Positions 1 to 8,989 of a stretch of 64,000 nucleotides of DNA are shown here, piece after piece; position 1 is the first letter of the stretch, and each line of letters starts with the position of its first letter. The translations under genes were made by a program, and so were the position numbers. The notes below the pieces were generated by a model. The model did no database searches. It worked only from the letters and a program-made list of their open reading frames with translations, and was not told the origin of the DNA. The stretch comes from an uncultured Gammaproteobacteria bacterium (GTDB taxonomy: Bacteria; Pseudomonadota; Gammaproteobacteria; Steroidobacterales; Foliamicaceae). The stretch lies in contig OX639965.1 of assembly GCA_951828235.1 (NCBI GenBank), positions 2,832,129 through 2,896,128 on the forward strand, written 5' to 3'.

Positions 1-3000
1 GTCACGGCGGATTCGGTGTCGGTGACGGTCATCGACGACGATACGCGCGGGGTCACGGTGACGCCGGCGACGCTGGCGATCGACGAGGGCGCCAGCGGCG
101 ACTACACGGTGGTGCTGGACACGCAGCCGACCGATGACGTGACGGTGGCGTTGACATCGGATCACACCGGCGTGACGGGGTCGCCGGCGACGCTGACGTT
201 TACCGAGATGAATTGGAGCGTAGCGCAGACGGTGACGGTCAGCGCGGCGCAGGACGACGATGCGGACGACGAGACGGCGACACTGAGCCACGCGGTCAGT
301 GGCGCGGACTACGGGTCCAATGCAGTCACGGCGGATTCGGTGGCGGTGACGGTCACCGACGACGACCCGTCCATCGTTGCGGTGTGCGACCGCACGGCAG
401 AAGTGCGGGACGCCATTGTGGCGGCATCGCCCGTGAGCGCATGCGGGGACGTGACCGCGACGCATTTGGCCGCGATCACGAGCCTTTCGTTGAGAAACGA
501 CGGCATCTCGGCGTTGCAAGTGGGCGATTTCAGCGGTTTGACCGGGCTGAGCACGCTCGAGTTGCAACGCAATGAGCTGACGACGCTGCCGGCGGAGGTG
601 TTCGATGAGTTGAGTGCGCTGACCACGCTGGAGTTGCATCAGAATGACTTGAGCAGCCTGCCGGCGGGGGTGTTCGATGGCCTGAGCGCGCTGACCACGC
701 TGGTGTTGCGACGCAATGAGTTGACGACGCTGCCGGCGGGGGTGTTCGATGAGTTGAGTGCGCTGACCACGCTGGAGCTGCATCAGAATGACTTGAGCAG
801 TTTGCCGGCGGGCGTGTTCGATGGCCTGAGCGCGCTGACCACGCTGGTGTTGCGACGCAATGAGTTGACGACGCTGCCGGCGGGGGTGTTCGATGAGTTG
901 AGTGCGCTGACCACGCTGGAGCTGCATCAGAATGACTTGAGCAGTTTGCCGGCGGGCGTGTTCGATGGCCTGAGCGCGCTGAGCGAGCTGCAGTTGCATC
1001 ACAACGACTTGAGCAGTTTGCCGGCGGGCCTATTTTCCGGTTTGGCGGCCTTGGCGGAGTTGGCGCTGCATAGCAACGCGACCAATCCGCTGGACCTTAC
1101 GGTATCGCTGGAGAAGGTGGGCGACGATCAGTTCAAGGCGGTGGCGCCGGCCGGCGCGCCGTTTGAGTTGGTGCTGCCGGTAAGTGTTTCAGGGCCCGGT
1201 TCGATTGATGGCGGTGCGACGACCGTGACGATTGCGGCCGGCGCGCTGGAGAGCAGCACGCTGACCGTGTCCCGCAACACGGGCACGACGGCGGACGTGA
1301 CGGCGGACCTGGGCACGCTGCCGGGTCTGCCGACGAACCATGGCGGCTATGCGCTGGTGAAGTCGGCTGATTTGCCGCTGGAGGTGCTGGCCGAGGTGGA
1401 GCCCGGGATCTCGGTGGACGATGCGCAAGCGGAGGAAGGCAGCGACGCGACGATCGACTTTACGGTGAACCTGAGTCATGCCGCCAGCGCGGCGGTGACG
1501 GTGGCGTATGCCACGGCCGACGGCAGTGCGCAGGCGGGCGAGGACTACACGTCGGCCAGCGGCACGCTGACGTTCAGCGCCGGTGAGACCGAAAAGACCG
1601 TTTCGGTGACGGTGCTGGACGATGCCGTGGACGAGGGCGAGGAGACCTTCACGCTGGATCTGTCGAACGCCACCGGCGCGACGATTACGGATGCGCAGGC
1701 CACCGGGACGATCTCCAACTCCGATCCGCTGCCGCAGGCGTGGCTGACGCGATTTGGGCGCACGGTGGCGGGTCACGTGACGGAGGCCTTGAGTGAGCGG
1801 CTGACGGAAAGCGAGCGCGCGGGTTCGCAGGTCACGCTGGGTGGGGTGCGATTGCCGCTGGGCGAGGACGCCCGGCCTTCGACCCGCGAACCGGGTTTCG
1901 GCACGGACCCCGGCGCGGGGCTGCGGCCGTTGACCCGATCGGGACGTTTCGGCGGTCCTGCGCCGCACGCGGCGCCCTGGGACTCGGAGCAGCCGGCCGC
2001 GCATGCGGGCGCTTCCGGGGAACGCACGTTGCGCGATTGGCTGTTGGGCAGTTCCTTCCGGGTGGCGCTGAAGCGCAACGAGGACGATCCGGCAAGTTCC
2101 CGCTGGACGGCCTGGGGCAACGGGATGGCGTCACGTTTCGACGGCAACGCGGACGGCCTGGATGTCGATGGCGAGGTCACGACCTTCACGCTGGGCGCGG
2201 ATCGCGCCTGGGATCGTTGGCTGGCGGGCGTTGCGGTGGCGCGCAGCAGCGGCTCGGGCGGTTTTGCCGATCGCGCGCCGGGCGCGGGTTCCTCGGGCCG
2301 GGGTTCGGGCGATCTGGACAGCACGCTGACCAGCGTTCATCCGTATGTGCGCTTTGCGCTCAGCGAGCGTCTGTCGGCCTGGGGTCTTCTGGGCTATGGA
2401 CGCGGTAAGTTAACCCTGGACCGGGAACATTCGGGGACCTGGCGAACGGATACGGCGATGCGGATGGCGGCGGCCGGCGGGCGCGGCGTGTTGGCGCCGG
2501 CGGCGTTCACCGGCGGTTTCGAGTGGGCAGTGCGCAGCGACGTGCTGTTCACGCAGATGACATCGCAGGCGGTGGAGACGGCAGCCGGCCGCCTGGCGGG
2601 ATCGGAGGGCGGCACAAGCCGGCTGCGCTTGATTCTGGAAGGCGCGCGCACCTGGACCTTGCAGCGCAGCCGCACGCTGACGCCGAGCGTGGAGTTGGGT
2701 TTGAAGCATGACGGAGGCGATGCGGAGACCGGGATGGGCGTTGAAATAGGCGGCGGGCTGCGCTTCGTGGACCCGGGAATGGGCTTGAGCGTCGAGGTCA
2801 AGGCGCGCGGCTTGCTCGCGCACCAGGACGCCGACTACCGGGAATGGGGCGCAAGCGCCGCGATACAGCTGGATCCGGGTGCGTCGGGCCGGGGATTGGT
2901 GCTGGCGCTAACCCCGTCCTGGGGAGTGCATGCAAGTGGAGTGGAACAGCTGTGGTCGCTGCGCAACGCGCAATCCTTGACGGGCAACGGCGATTTTGCG

Positions 3001-3240
3001 CCCGCGGGCCGCCTGGAAGCGGAGTTGGGCTACATGCTGGACGGACCGCGAAGCCGCGGAGTCCAGACGCCGTATGCGGCGTGGTCGCTTGGGGATGCGG
3101 GCGATCGCACGCTAAGGGTGGGCTGGCGCCTGGCAATGGGTCCGGACTCCACTCTCCGGCTGGAGGGAATGAAACGCCAGCCGGCCAACGGCAACCCCGC
3201 CGAACACGGCGTCCTGTTGAGGGGATCCATGCGCTGGTGA
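1..3240 (+). CDS. LRR/Calx-beta autotransporter-type surface protein (5' partial)
   Basis: Large outer-membrane or secreted surface protein, open from the first base of the window, so the N-terminus and signal peptide are missing (1079 residues visible). Order: a beta-sandwich adhesin repeat with a closing TVTDDD motif (codons about 18-122); an LRR cap with paired cysteines (VCDRTAEVRDAI); eight 24-residue leucine-rich repeats of type LTTLxLxxNxLxxLPAGVFD (from nt 547); a Calx-beta domain (codons about 468-573, EEGSDATIDF and DEGEETFTL); then a region of about 500 residues that reads as an autotransporter-type beta-barrel and ends in Trp (GSMRW), the usual barrel terminus. Probably mediates adhesion or host/particle contact (inference). 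The next gene starts 187 bases downstream. Confidence 0.85.
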   Translation, partial: VTADSVSVTVIDDDTRGVTVTPATLAIDEGASGDYTVVLDTQPTDDVTVALTSDHTGVTGSPATLTFTEMNWSVAQTVTVSAAQDDDADDETATLSHAVSGADYGSNAVTADSVAVTVTDDDPSIVAVCDRTAEVRDAIVAASPVSACGDVTATHLAAITSLSLRNDGISALQVGDFSGLTGLSTLELQRNELTTLPAEVFDELSALTTLELHQNDLSSLPAGVFDGLSALTTLVLRRNELTTLPAGVFDELSALTTLELHQNDLSSLPAGVFDGLSALTTLVLRRNELTTLPAGVFDELSALTTLELHQNDLSSLPAGVFDGLSALSELQLHHNDLSSLPAGLFSGLAALAELALHSNATNPLDLTVSLEKVGDDQFKAVAPAGAPFELVLPVSVSGPGSIDGGATTVTIAAGALESSTLTVSRNTGTTADVTADLGTLPGLPTNHGGYALVKSADLPLEVLAEVEPGISVDDAQAEEGSDATIDFTVNLSHAASAAVTVAYATADGSAQAGEDYTSASGTLTFSAGETEKTVSVTVLDDAVDEGEETFTLDLSNATGATITDAQATGTISNSDPLPQAWLTRFGRTVAGHVTEALSERLTESERAGSQVTLGGVRLPLGEDARPSTREPGFGTDPGAGLRPLTRSGRFGGPAPHAAPWDSEQPAAHAGASGERTLRDWLLGSSFRVALKRNEDDPASSRWTAWGNGMASRFDGNADGLDVDGEVTTFTLGADRAWDRWLAGVAVARSSGSGGFADRAPGAGSSGRGSGDLDSTLTSVHPYVRFALSERLSAWGLLGYGRGKLTLDREHSGTWRTDTAMRMAAAGGRGVLAPAAFTGGFEWAVRSDVLFTQMTSQAVETAAGRLAGSEGGTSRLRLILEGARTWTLQRSRTLTPSVELGLKHDGGDAETGMGVEIGGGLRFVDPGMGLSVEVKARGLLAHQDADYREWGASAAIQLDPGASGRGLVLALTPSWGVHASGVEQLWSLRNAQSLTGNGDFAPAGRLEAELGYMLDGPRSRGVQTPYAAWSLGDAGDRTLRVGWRLAMGPDSTLRLEGMKRQPANGNPAEHGVLLRGSMRW
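547..1080 (+). repeat. Leucine-rich repeat array with a near-identical 144-bp DNA period
   Basis: Repeats of 72 bp begin at 547, 619, 691, 763, 835, 907, 979 and 1051. They alternate between an LRRNELTTLPAGVF type and an LHQNDLSSLPAGVF type, giving a 144-bp super-period. The 144-bp units at 619 and 763 differ at only about four bases, and the 72-bp units at 763 and 907 are identical. This indicates recent duplication or gene conversion. Confidence 0.9.
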
Positions 3241-3427
3241 CGAGCGGCAGCTGCGTAGTTCTAAGCGCCTCTGATAGCAAAAGTTTGCGAGCGACGGGTA
3301 CTTTCTTTGCCCCGCGCCACGTAAGCGCTCCCGAACAATTCCACGGCGCCACCGGCTCATGCGAAAGAACACTGTCCTTGCCCTTAGCCGAAGGGTAGAA
3401 TTCGCCTCCTCAGTCGAGGACGGACTC
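3241..3427. other. Intergenic region upstream of the first TonB receptor
   Basis: 187 bases without a convincing gene. I see a possible -10 box at 3396-3401 and a ribosome-binding site at 3416-3420. No strong terminator hairpin was found after the autotransporter. Confidence 0.4.
3396..3401 (+). promoter_or_regulatory. Possible -10 box (TAGAAT) for the TonB receptor
   Basis: TAGAATTCGCC here is repeated upstream of etfB at 10950. A start site about seven bases downstream would leave a leader of about 20 bases carrying the GAGGA ribosome-binding site. No clear -35 box. Confidence 0.35.
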
Positions 3428-6400
3428 ATGTTCAAACGCAAGATTTTCGCTGCCTGGGCGGCAGCCTACTTTATTCTTTTCGGTGGCACCCAGGCTTTCG
3501 CACAGGAGGTGGGAGACGGCGAAGCCACGGAGCAGGAGATGGAGGAGATCGTCGTTACGGGCAGCCACATCAAGGGCGCCAACATCACCGGCGCACTGCC
3601 CGTGTCCGTGATCGGCGCGGAAGAAATCGAGGCAACGGGCGTGGAGTCCGGTGACGACCTGATGCAATTCATCCCCGAGCAGGGTCAGAACTTCTTCAAC
3701 GAAGCCGAGAACATCAGCGGCGGCGTGAATTCGGCCCGCGGCGACATCGGGGCTTTCAACCTGCGCAGCCTCGGCACCGGGAATACGCTGGTGCTGTTCA
3801 ACGGCCGCCGGGTCGTAAACGCCGCCAGCTTTCAGACCGAGGAAGTGGGGGGCAGTTTCGTTCCCGTAAACACTGCCAATACGCAGACAATCCCGATTTA
3901 CGGGATGGACCGGCTGGAAATCCTCAAGGACGGGGCATCCGCGCTATATGGCGCGGATGCGGTTGCCGGCGTGGTCAACTACGTGGTGAGGGACGACATC
4001 GACCATCTTCGGGTCTATGTGCGGTATGGATGGTACGACCACGTGGGCCGGAACACGGAACGCGTTGGGCTGGAGTGGGGCGAATCCTTCAACGGAGAAC
4101 GAACTCGCGTCGGTGTTCTCGCGAATTACTACGCTCGCGACCGCATCAGCGCGCATGAAGATGAGCGTTGGGCCGATGCGGACTTCCGCCGGCGGGTGCC
4201 GGATGACTCCCCCTGGGCAGGCGATACGCGTTTCCGCAACAACAGCATCAACTCTTTCTACGGCCAGTTCGACGTGCTGGCGAGTGCGCGCAGCACCGGA
4301 TTGCGCAACGTGCTCACCGACACCAACGGCGAATTCCAGGTATATCCCCTGGGTCATGAGGACTGCGACTGGGACCTCGGGTACGGAAACTGCGGCGCGA
4401 TCGATGGCGATCCGATCTCCCGGCACAACCTCAACGAGACCCGCGATCTTTCTTCCGACCTCAAGCGGGGAAACGTGTTCTTGTTTCTCAACCATGAGTT
4501 CGAGAACGGCATGGAGAGCTTTTCGGAACTGTTGTATTACATGTCGGACACGCACCTTTTCCGGCATGCTTCGGCGCCTTTCAGCACGGTGAAGCTGCGG
4601 GTTTCGGCCGACAACTATTACAACCCCTTCGGCCCTTGCGGATCGCCCAATCGCTTGCCCAATCTGCCGAGCCAGGTACCCTGTGAAGGCCTGGAGTTGG
4701 AGATCGACAACCTCAGGTTCCTCGAGTTTCCCCGAATCGTGGAAAACGACGGCAATGTTGTGCGCCTGCTGACGGGTTTGAGGGGCTCGGCGAGCAAGTG
4801 GGACTGGGAAGGCGCAGCCGTGTGGTCCCGTGCCGAGAAGGATGACCTGACAAGAAACCGCGTTTCCAATCTGTTGATGGTGGAAGCGCTCTCGGATCCG
4901 ACTCCGGCGGCTTACAACCCCTTCAGCGCCGGCGTGGACAGCAACATCGAGCGCGCCCTGGTGGACGTTTACCGGAACAACGAAACCACGCTTGCAATGG
5001 CGGATTTTCGGGTGTCCACGCCGGAGTTGTTCGACCTTCCCTGGGGCCCGGCCGGAGGTGTGGCCGGAGTGGAGTTTCGCCGCGAAACCTTCGAGGATGA
5101 TCGCGACCCGCGCCTGGACGGGACCTTTGTTTTCACGGATTTCCAGGACGACACCTTCCCTTACGTGTCGGACGTAGTCAACTCCAGCCCCACGCCGGAC
5201 AACTCCGGCAGCCGCAACGTCACGTCCGTGTTCACGGAACTGCAGTTGCCGCTGATGAGCAACATCAACGTTCAACTGGCGGCGCGATATGAGGACTTCT
5301 CCGATGTGGGCAGCACCGTGGTACCCAAATTCGCCATCGGCTGGCAAGTATTGCCGTCCGTGCTGCTGCGCGGGTCCTGGTCGGAAGCGTTGCGCGCCCC
5401 GAACCTGATCACGATCAACGAGGTGATCGTGGCGCGTCAGAACACCCGGAACGATTACGCCTGCGTGTTTGCCGCGAACACCGGGGGCGATCCCGATCAG
5501 GATATTGTGGACTGCAGGAACAGCACCCAGCGCATTGCGCAGGGCAGCAAGCTGCTGGAGCCGGAGCGCTCCGACAACTATTCTTTCGGTATCGTCGTGC
5601 AACCGCTGGAAACGTTGACCCTGACGCTGGACTGGTGGTCAATCAAGAAGGAAGATACGATTGGACTGCTGGGCGAGGAAAACCACACGGTGCTTGACCT
5701 GCTGGCGCGCCTGGAACACGGTCCCGGAAACTGCGGGAGCCTCAGCGCCAACCCGGCAGTCGTGCGTGAGGCGGCGGGCACGCTCAGCGACGATGAGGTG
5801 GCGGTCTACCAGGCCGCGGGGATTTGTCCTGCCGGCCTGATACGCTACATCGACGACAACTACGTCAACCTCGATACGCGCACGCTCAAGGGCTGGGACG
5901 CCAGCCTGCGTTATTCGCTGGAAACGGGCGTCGGCGATTTCAGCCTGACCTACCTCGCCTCGTTCCTGACCAAGTTCGACCAAGTTCCCGGCGGCAGGGC
6001 GGCCGAACTGGTCGCCGCAACGGAAGCGGGCACCATTCCTGCCAGCATTCCCGTGTCGGGGTTCGCCGACATCCTGCAGAAGGACGGCAACCAGAAGGTC
6101 CGGCAGACACTGTTCCTCTCATGGCGCCGCAACCCGTTCAGAGTCGGGCTGTCGGCGCGAAACCTGGGAGATTTCTACCAGAACTCGCTGACGCTTGACG
6201 ACGGCAGCCTCTACTGGATCCCCTCGGTAACGACCTGGAACGCCACCTTCGATTACAACTGGGACATGATGGACCGGGACTGGCGGCTGCGCCTGGGAGT
6301 GAACAACATGTTCGACAAGCGGGCGCCGCTGGCGGACCGCTACTTCGGCTTCTTCGCCGACGCCCACCAGGGCATCGAGTACGGGCGCAACTATTACCTC

Positions 6401-6430
6401 CAGGTTCGGGTAACCCAGGACAACGATTAG
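3428..6430 (+). CDS. TonB-dependent outer-membrane receptor
   Basis: Energised outer-membrane transporter of about 1000 residues. The start is the ATG at 3428, preceded by GAGGA at 3416; a longer frame begins at 3359 but has no signal peptide at its front. Residues 1-27 are a signal peptide (ending AQA-FAQ). A TonB-box-like stretch (EEIVVTGSHI) follows, then the plug with NLRSLGTGNTLVLFNGRRV and the YGADAVAGVVNYV segment, then a long beta-barrel ending in NYYLQVRVTQDND. The TonB-box style VTGSHIKG and the length fit the oar-like/CirA-like receptors common in marine gammaproteobacteria and Xanthomonadales. The substrate is unknown. No transport partner lies next to it. A short GC-rich repeat follows the stop. 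Confidence 0.92.
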   Translation: MFKRKIFAAWAAAYFILFGGTQAFAQEVGDGEATEQEMEEIVVTGSHIKGANITGALPVSVIGAEEIEATGVESGDDLMQFIPEQGQNFFNEAENISGGVNSARGDIGAFNLRSLGTGNTLVLFNGRRVVNAASFQTEEVGGSFVPVNTANTQTIPIYGMDRLEILKDGASALYGADAVAGVVNYVVRDDIDHLRVYVRYGWYDHVGRNTERVGLEWGESFNGERTRVGVLANYYARDRISAHEDERWADADFRRRVPDDSPWAGDTRFRNNSINSFYGQFDVLASARSTGLRNVLTDTNGEFQVYPLGHEDCDWDLGYGNCGAIDGDPISRHNLNETRDLSSDLKRGNVFLFLNHEFENGMESFSELLYYMSDTHLFRHASAPFSTVKLRVSADNYYNPFGPCGSPNRLPNLPSQVPCEGLELEIDNLRFLEFPRIVENDGNVVRLLTGLRGSASKWDWEGAAVWSRAEKDDLTRNRVSNLLMVEALSDPTPAAYNPFSAGVDSNIERALVDVYRNNETTLAMADFRVSTPELFDLPWGPAGGVAGVEFRRETFEDDRDPRLDGTFVFTDFQDDTFPYVSDVVNSSPTPDNSGSRNVTSVFTELQLPLMSNINVQLAARYEDFSDVGSTVVPKFAIGWQVLPSVLLRGSWSEALRAPNLITINEVIVARQNTRNDYACVFAANTGGDPDQDIVDCRNSTQRIAQGSKLLEPERSDNYSFGIVVQPLETLTLTLDWWSIKKEDTIGLLGEENHTVLDLLARLEHGPGNCGSLSANPAVVREAAGTLSDDEVAVYQAAGICPAGLIRYIDDNYVNLDTRTLKGWDASLRYSLETGVGDFSLTYLASFLTKFDQVPGGRAAELVAATEAGTIPASIPVSGFADILQKDGNQKVRQTLFLSWRRNPFRVGLSARNLGDFYQNSLTLDDGSLYWIPSVTTWNATFDYNWDMMDRDWRLRLGVNNMFDKRAPLADRYFGFFADAHQGIEYGRNYYLQVRVTQDND

Positions 6431-6431
6431 T

Positions 6432-6480
6432 CTCCGGGAACCAGGGCTTCCCCCGGGAACGCGGGCGTCCCGCCCTCAAC
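6432..6480. repeat. Small dispersed GC-rich repeat, copy 1 (two degenerate units)
   Basis: CCGGGAAC-xx-GGGCGTCCCGCCCTC occurs at 6453-6478, preceded by a degraded unit at 6434-6452. The core GGGCG-tcc-CGCCC can fold. It sits between convergent genes. Related copies are at 13591, 20537 and 58965. Confidence 0.6.
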
Positions 6481-6517
6481 ACGTGAACAAACGCTCGCGG
6501 CGTTCGGTGACCGGCGG

Positions 6518-7366
6518 CTAAACGCCGCCGGCGCGAATAGCGTCCGCCACCAGATCCACGAAGTCCGCTTCAGTCTGAACGTCCTGTGCCTCCCGGGCGG
6601 ACACTGTGTAGCCGTGCTCCCTGGCCAGAGCGGCATACAGGGGCCGGCGGTGGGCGATCAATCGCGGGAAGGCCCATAAGGCGAAATCGTCCGGAGCCGC
6701 ATCATCCATGCTGTCGAGCCGGCGTTCTTCCAGGTACTCCGGCAAATGCCGCCGCAGGAACTCCGGCGAGTAATACATGGGCTTGGGTTCCCTCCGGGCG
6801 CGTTCCACCAGCTTTTCCTCATCGTGCGACGAAGCTTCAAGATAGAGGATCACGGTGTGTTCGATCAGCGTCTTGAGCGCGCCGGGGTCCCCGAGTTCGC
6901 AGATGCTTCCGCCGGCATCATTCACAAAGTGCTTGTAACCGTAAATCCGCTCGGCTTTCTCGATAAACGAAGCCACGTCGCGCATCGCCCTGACTTCCGC
7001 GTCGCGATGCAGCTCCTGTCGGCGCCGGAATTCCTTCAGCGGCAGCCCTCCGCGGTCGGGGTCGCCGGGCTTGCCCAGGAAGGTGGAGATGGGCCGCAAG
7101 TTTTGCACGGTGATGTTGCTCTCAATATAGATCGAATCGCTGCGGAGCAGGTCGCGAAGAAACGGGACTTCCATGGCGCGCAGCTTGATATTGTCCAGAA
7201 TCGGTTCGCGCAAGTACTGCGTGCCGATCCGGTAGTCGCCGGAGTAAATGAACCAGCGCGTGGCGGGCAGACGGTTCGCCAGCACGGTTTTGCCAACGCC
7301 GGACATGCCCATCAGCGTCACGGACTTTCTCCGCGCCTTGCGAAACTCATCGGCCGTCAATCGCAT
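6518..7366 (-). CDS. P-loop ATPase/kinase-like protein of unknown role
   Basis: 282 residues starting at the ATG at 7366. A Walker A motif, GMSGVGKT, lies near residues 20-27 in the context SVTLMGMSGVGKTVLANRLP. A short strand YIESN follows mid-protein, and there is a conserved-looking FVNDAGGSICEL segment. The arrangement (early P-loop, small-molecule-kinase size, charged helical C-terminus) resembles nucleotide/zeta-like kinases and the stand-alone ATPases annotated only as ATPase in proteobacteria. I do not recognise a substrate. It is divergent from the peroxiredoxin gene with about 110 bases between them and converges on the TonB receptor. Confidence 0.75.
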   Translation of the reverse strand: MRLTADEFRKARRKSVTLMGMSGVGKTVLANRLPATRWFIYSGDYRIGTQYLREPILDNIKLRAMEVPFLRDLLRSDSIYIESNITVQNLRPISTFLGKPGDPDRGGLPLKEFRRRQELHRDAEVRAMRDVASFIEKAERIYGYKHFVNDAGGSICELGDPGALKTLIEHTVILYLEASSHDEEKLVERARREPKPMYYSPEFLRRHLPEYLEERRLDSMDDAAPDDFALWAFPRLIAHRRPLYAALAREHGYTVSAREAQDVQTEADFVDLVADAIRAGGV

Positions 7367-7439
7367 GGCGCGATTGTATGCCCTAGCCTGTGCAGGGGAC
7401 GCGGCCGGCCTGTCTGTCGATTGGGCTTCTGCCCTGAAC

Positions 7440-7445
7440 TAAAAT
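7440..7445 (+). promoter_or_regulatory. Possible -10 box (TAAAAT) for the peroxiredoxin gene
   Basis: TAAAATGTCGCC lies 32 bases before the start codon in the divergent intergenic region. No good -35 box. Confidence 0.35.
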
Positions 7446-7477
7446 GTCGCCCTTTCCATTGGTCCGGGAGGACAACC

Positions 7478-7960
7478 ATGAGTATTGAGAAAGGCCAGGC
7501 TATGCCGGAAGGTGCGTTCGGCATAATGACCGGAAAGGGTCCCGGACGCATATCCACCAGCGAATTATTTGCCGGAAAGAAAGTTGTGCTGTTTTCGGTC
7601 CCCGGCGCATTCACGCCCACCTGCTCCAACGAGCATCTGCCCGGATACGTCAACAACGCCGGCGCATTGCGGGGCAAGGGAGTGGACCAGATCGCCTGCA
7701 TGGCGGTCAACGACGTATTCGTAATGGACGCCTGGGGACGTTCCGCAGGCGCAGGCGACACGGTCATGATGCTGGCCGACGGCAATGGCGATTACACGCG
7801 GGCCCTGGGCCTGGAGCTGGATGCTTCCGGGTTCGGAATGGGAATGCGCAGCCAGCGGTTCTCGATAGTGGTGGATGACGGAGTCGTGACCGAGCTGAAT
7901 GTCGAGGAAGGCGGGGGCCTGAGCTGTTCCTCGGCCGAAGCCGCACTAGAACAGCTTTGA
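7478..7960 (+). CDS. Peroxiredoxin, Prx5 type
   Basis: Thiol peroxidase of 160 residues reducing peroxides in the cytoplasm. The start ATG at 7478 has a GGGAGGA Shine-Dalgarno; a longer in-frame frame from 6746 runs antisense to the neighbouring ATPase gene and is not real. The peroxidatic cysteine sits in PGAFTPTCSNEHLPGY, the signature of the Prx5 family, near residue 47. A second cysteine, LSCSSAEAAL, near the C-terminus could serve as resolving cysteine. Its stop overlaps the TTG start of the next gene, so the two are probably co-translated. Confidence 0.93.
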   Translation: MSIEKGQAMPEGAFGIMTGKGPGRISTSELFAGKKVVLFSVPGAFTPTCSNEHLPGYVNNAGALRGKGVDQIACMAVNDVFVMDAWGRSAGAGDTVMMLADGNGDYTRALGLELDASGFGMGMRSQRFSIVVDDGVVTELNVEEGGGLSCSSAEAALEQL

Positions 7961-8976
7961 GCCGGACCATCCCGGAAACGCAGCGGCAGGTACAGCTACG
8001 CCGCTACCCGGAAGGCGTACCCGAGACTTCCGACTTCGAACTGGCCGAAGGGCCGGTGCCGCAACCCGCGGACGGGGAATTCCTCTCGCGCACGCTCTAC
8101 CTTTCGCTGGATCCGTACCTGCGTGGGGTTATTTCGGGGCGCCACCTCTATGCCGAGAAGGTCAGCACGGGCGATGTCATGCCGGGCCGCACGGTGGCGC
8201 AGGTGGTCGATTCCCGCCACCCGGACTTCGCTCCCGGCGACACCGCGGTCTGCTCCAACGGCTGGCAGGAATACGGGCTCAGCACCGGCGCCATCGACCT
8301 GCGGAAACTGGACCCGGAAGCCGCGCCCGTCAGTACGGGAATAGGAATACTGGGCATGCCCGGATTGACGGCCTGGGCTGGACTCCTGCACCTGGGCGAA
8401 CCGATGCCGGGCGAGACCGTGCTCGTGTCGGCGGCATGCGGCCCCGTCGGCAGCATGGTGGGGCAACTGGCGCGCATTGCCGGCTGCCAGGCGGTAGGCA
8501 TCGCCGGCGGGCCGGAGAAGTGCGCTATCGTGAAGGACGAATTCCGTTTTGCCGAGTGCATCGACTACAAGACCGGCGACCTGGGCGATAAACTGAAGGC
8601 CGCGTGCCCGGAGGGCATCGATATCTATTTCGACAATGTCGGCGGCGATGTCCTGACCGCGGCAATGGCCAATCTTGCCCAGGGCGCGAGGGTCGTGCTG
8701 TGCGGCATGATGAGCGGCTACAACAATACCGGGCCACCGCCGCCGGGCCCCAGCCTGATCCCGCTGGTCATGGCCCGCGCGACCGTGCGGGGGCTGGTGG
8801 TCTATGACCACGAAGACAAGCAGCAGGACTTTCTCCGCGCCTGCACCCGCTGGCTTCAGGAGGGACGGATCCGCTATCGCGAGGACATTGCCGAAGGCAT
8901 CGAAGAGGCGCCCGATGCGTTCTGCCGGCTGATGCGCGGCAAGAACGTGGGCAAGGCGCTGGTGCAATTCGCCTAA
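7957..8976 (+). CDS. NADP-dependent MDR-family oxidoreductase
   Basis: 339-residue medium-chain reductase of the leukotriene B4 dehydrogenase/CurA-like group, which reduces activated double bonds (enals, enones) with NADPH. The N-terminal GroES-like fold contains LYLSLDPYLRG, typical of the group. The nucleotide-binding domain holds GMPGLTAWAGLL and VSAACGPVGSMVGQLARI, with YFDNVGGDVL later. No zinc ligands are apparent. The start is a TTG overlapping the peroxiredoxin stop; no other start fits the N-terminus. Coupling to a peroxiredoxin fits detoxification of lipid-peroxidation products (inference). Confidence 0.9.
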   Translation: MSRTIPETQRQVQLRRYPEGVPETSDFELAEGPVPQPADGEFLSRTLYLSLDPYLRGVISGRHLYAEKVSTGDVMPGRTVAQVVDSRHPDFAPGDTAVCSNGWQEYGLSTGAIDLRKLDPEAAPVSTGIGILGMPGLTAWAGLLHLGEPMPGETVLVSAACGPVGSMVGQLARIAGCQAVGIAGGPEKCAIVKDEFRFAECIDYKTGDLGDKLKAACPEGIDIYFDNVGGDVLTAAMANLAQGARVVLCGMMSGYNNTGPPPPGPSLIPLVMARATVRGLVVYDHEDKQQDFLRACTRWLQEGRIRYREDIAEGIEEAPDAFCRLMRGKNVGKALVQFA

Positions 8977-8989
8977 GGCTGCGCTTGCC

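Noticed and set aside
547..1080. CRISPR array
   Set aside because: The periodic DNA is coding and each period is a leucine-rich repeat; there are no unique spacers.
3944..5602. 552-codon minus-strand open frame across the TonB receptor gene
   Set aside because: Lies wholly antisense to a gene with clear receptor motifs; no signal or domain. Long antisense frames are expected in G+C-rich DNA.
6746..7477. Extended N-terminus of the peroxiredoxin
   Set aside because: It is antisense to the P-loop ATPase; the Shine-Dalgarno and family start are at 7478.
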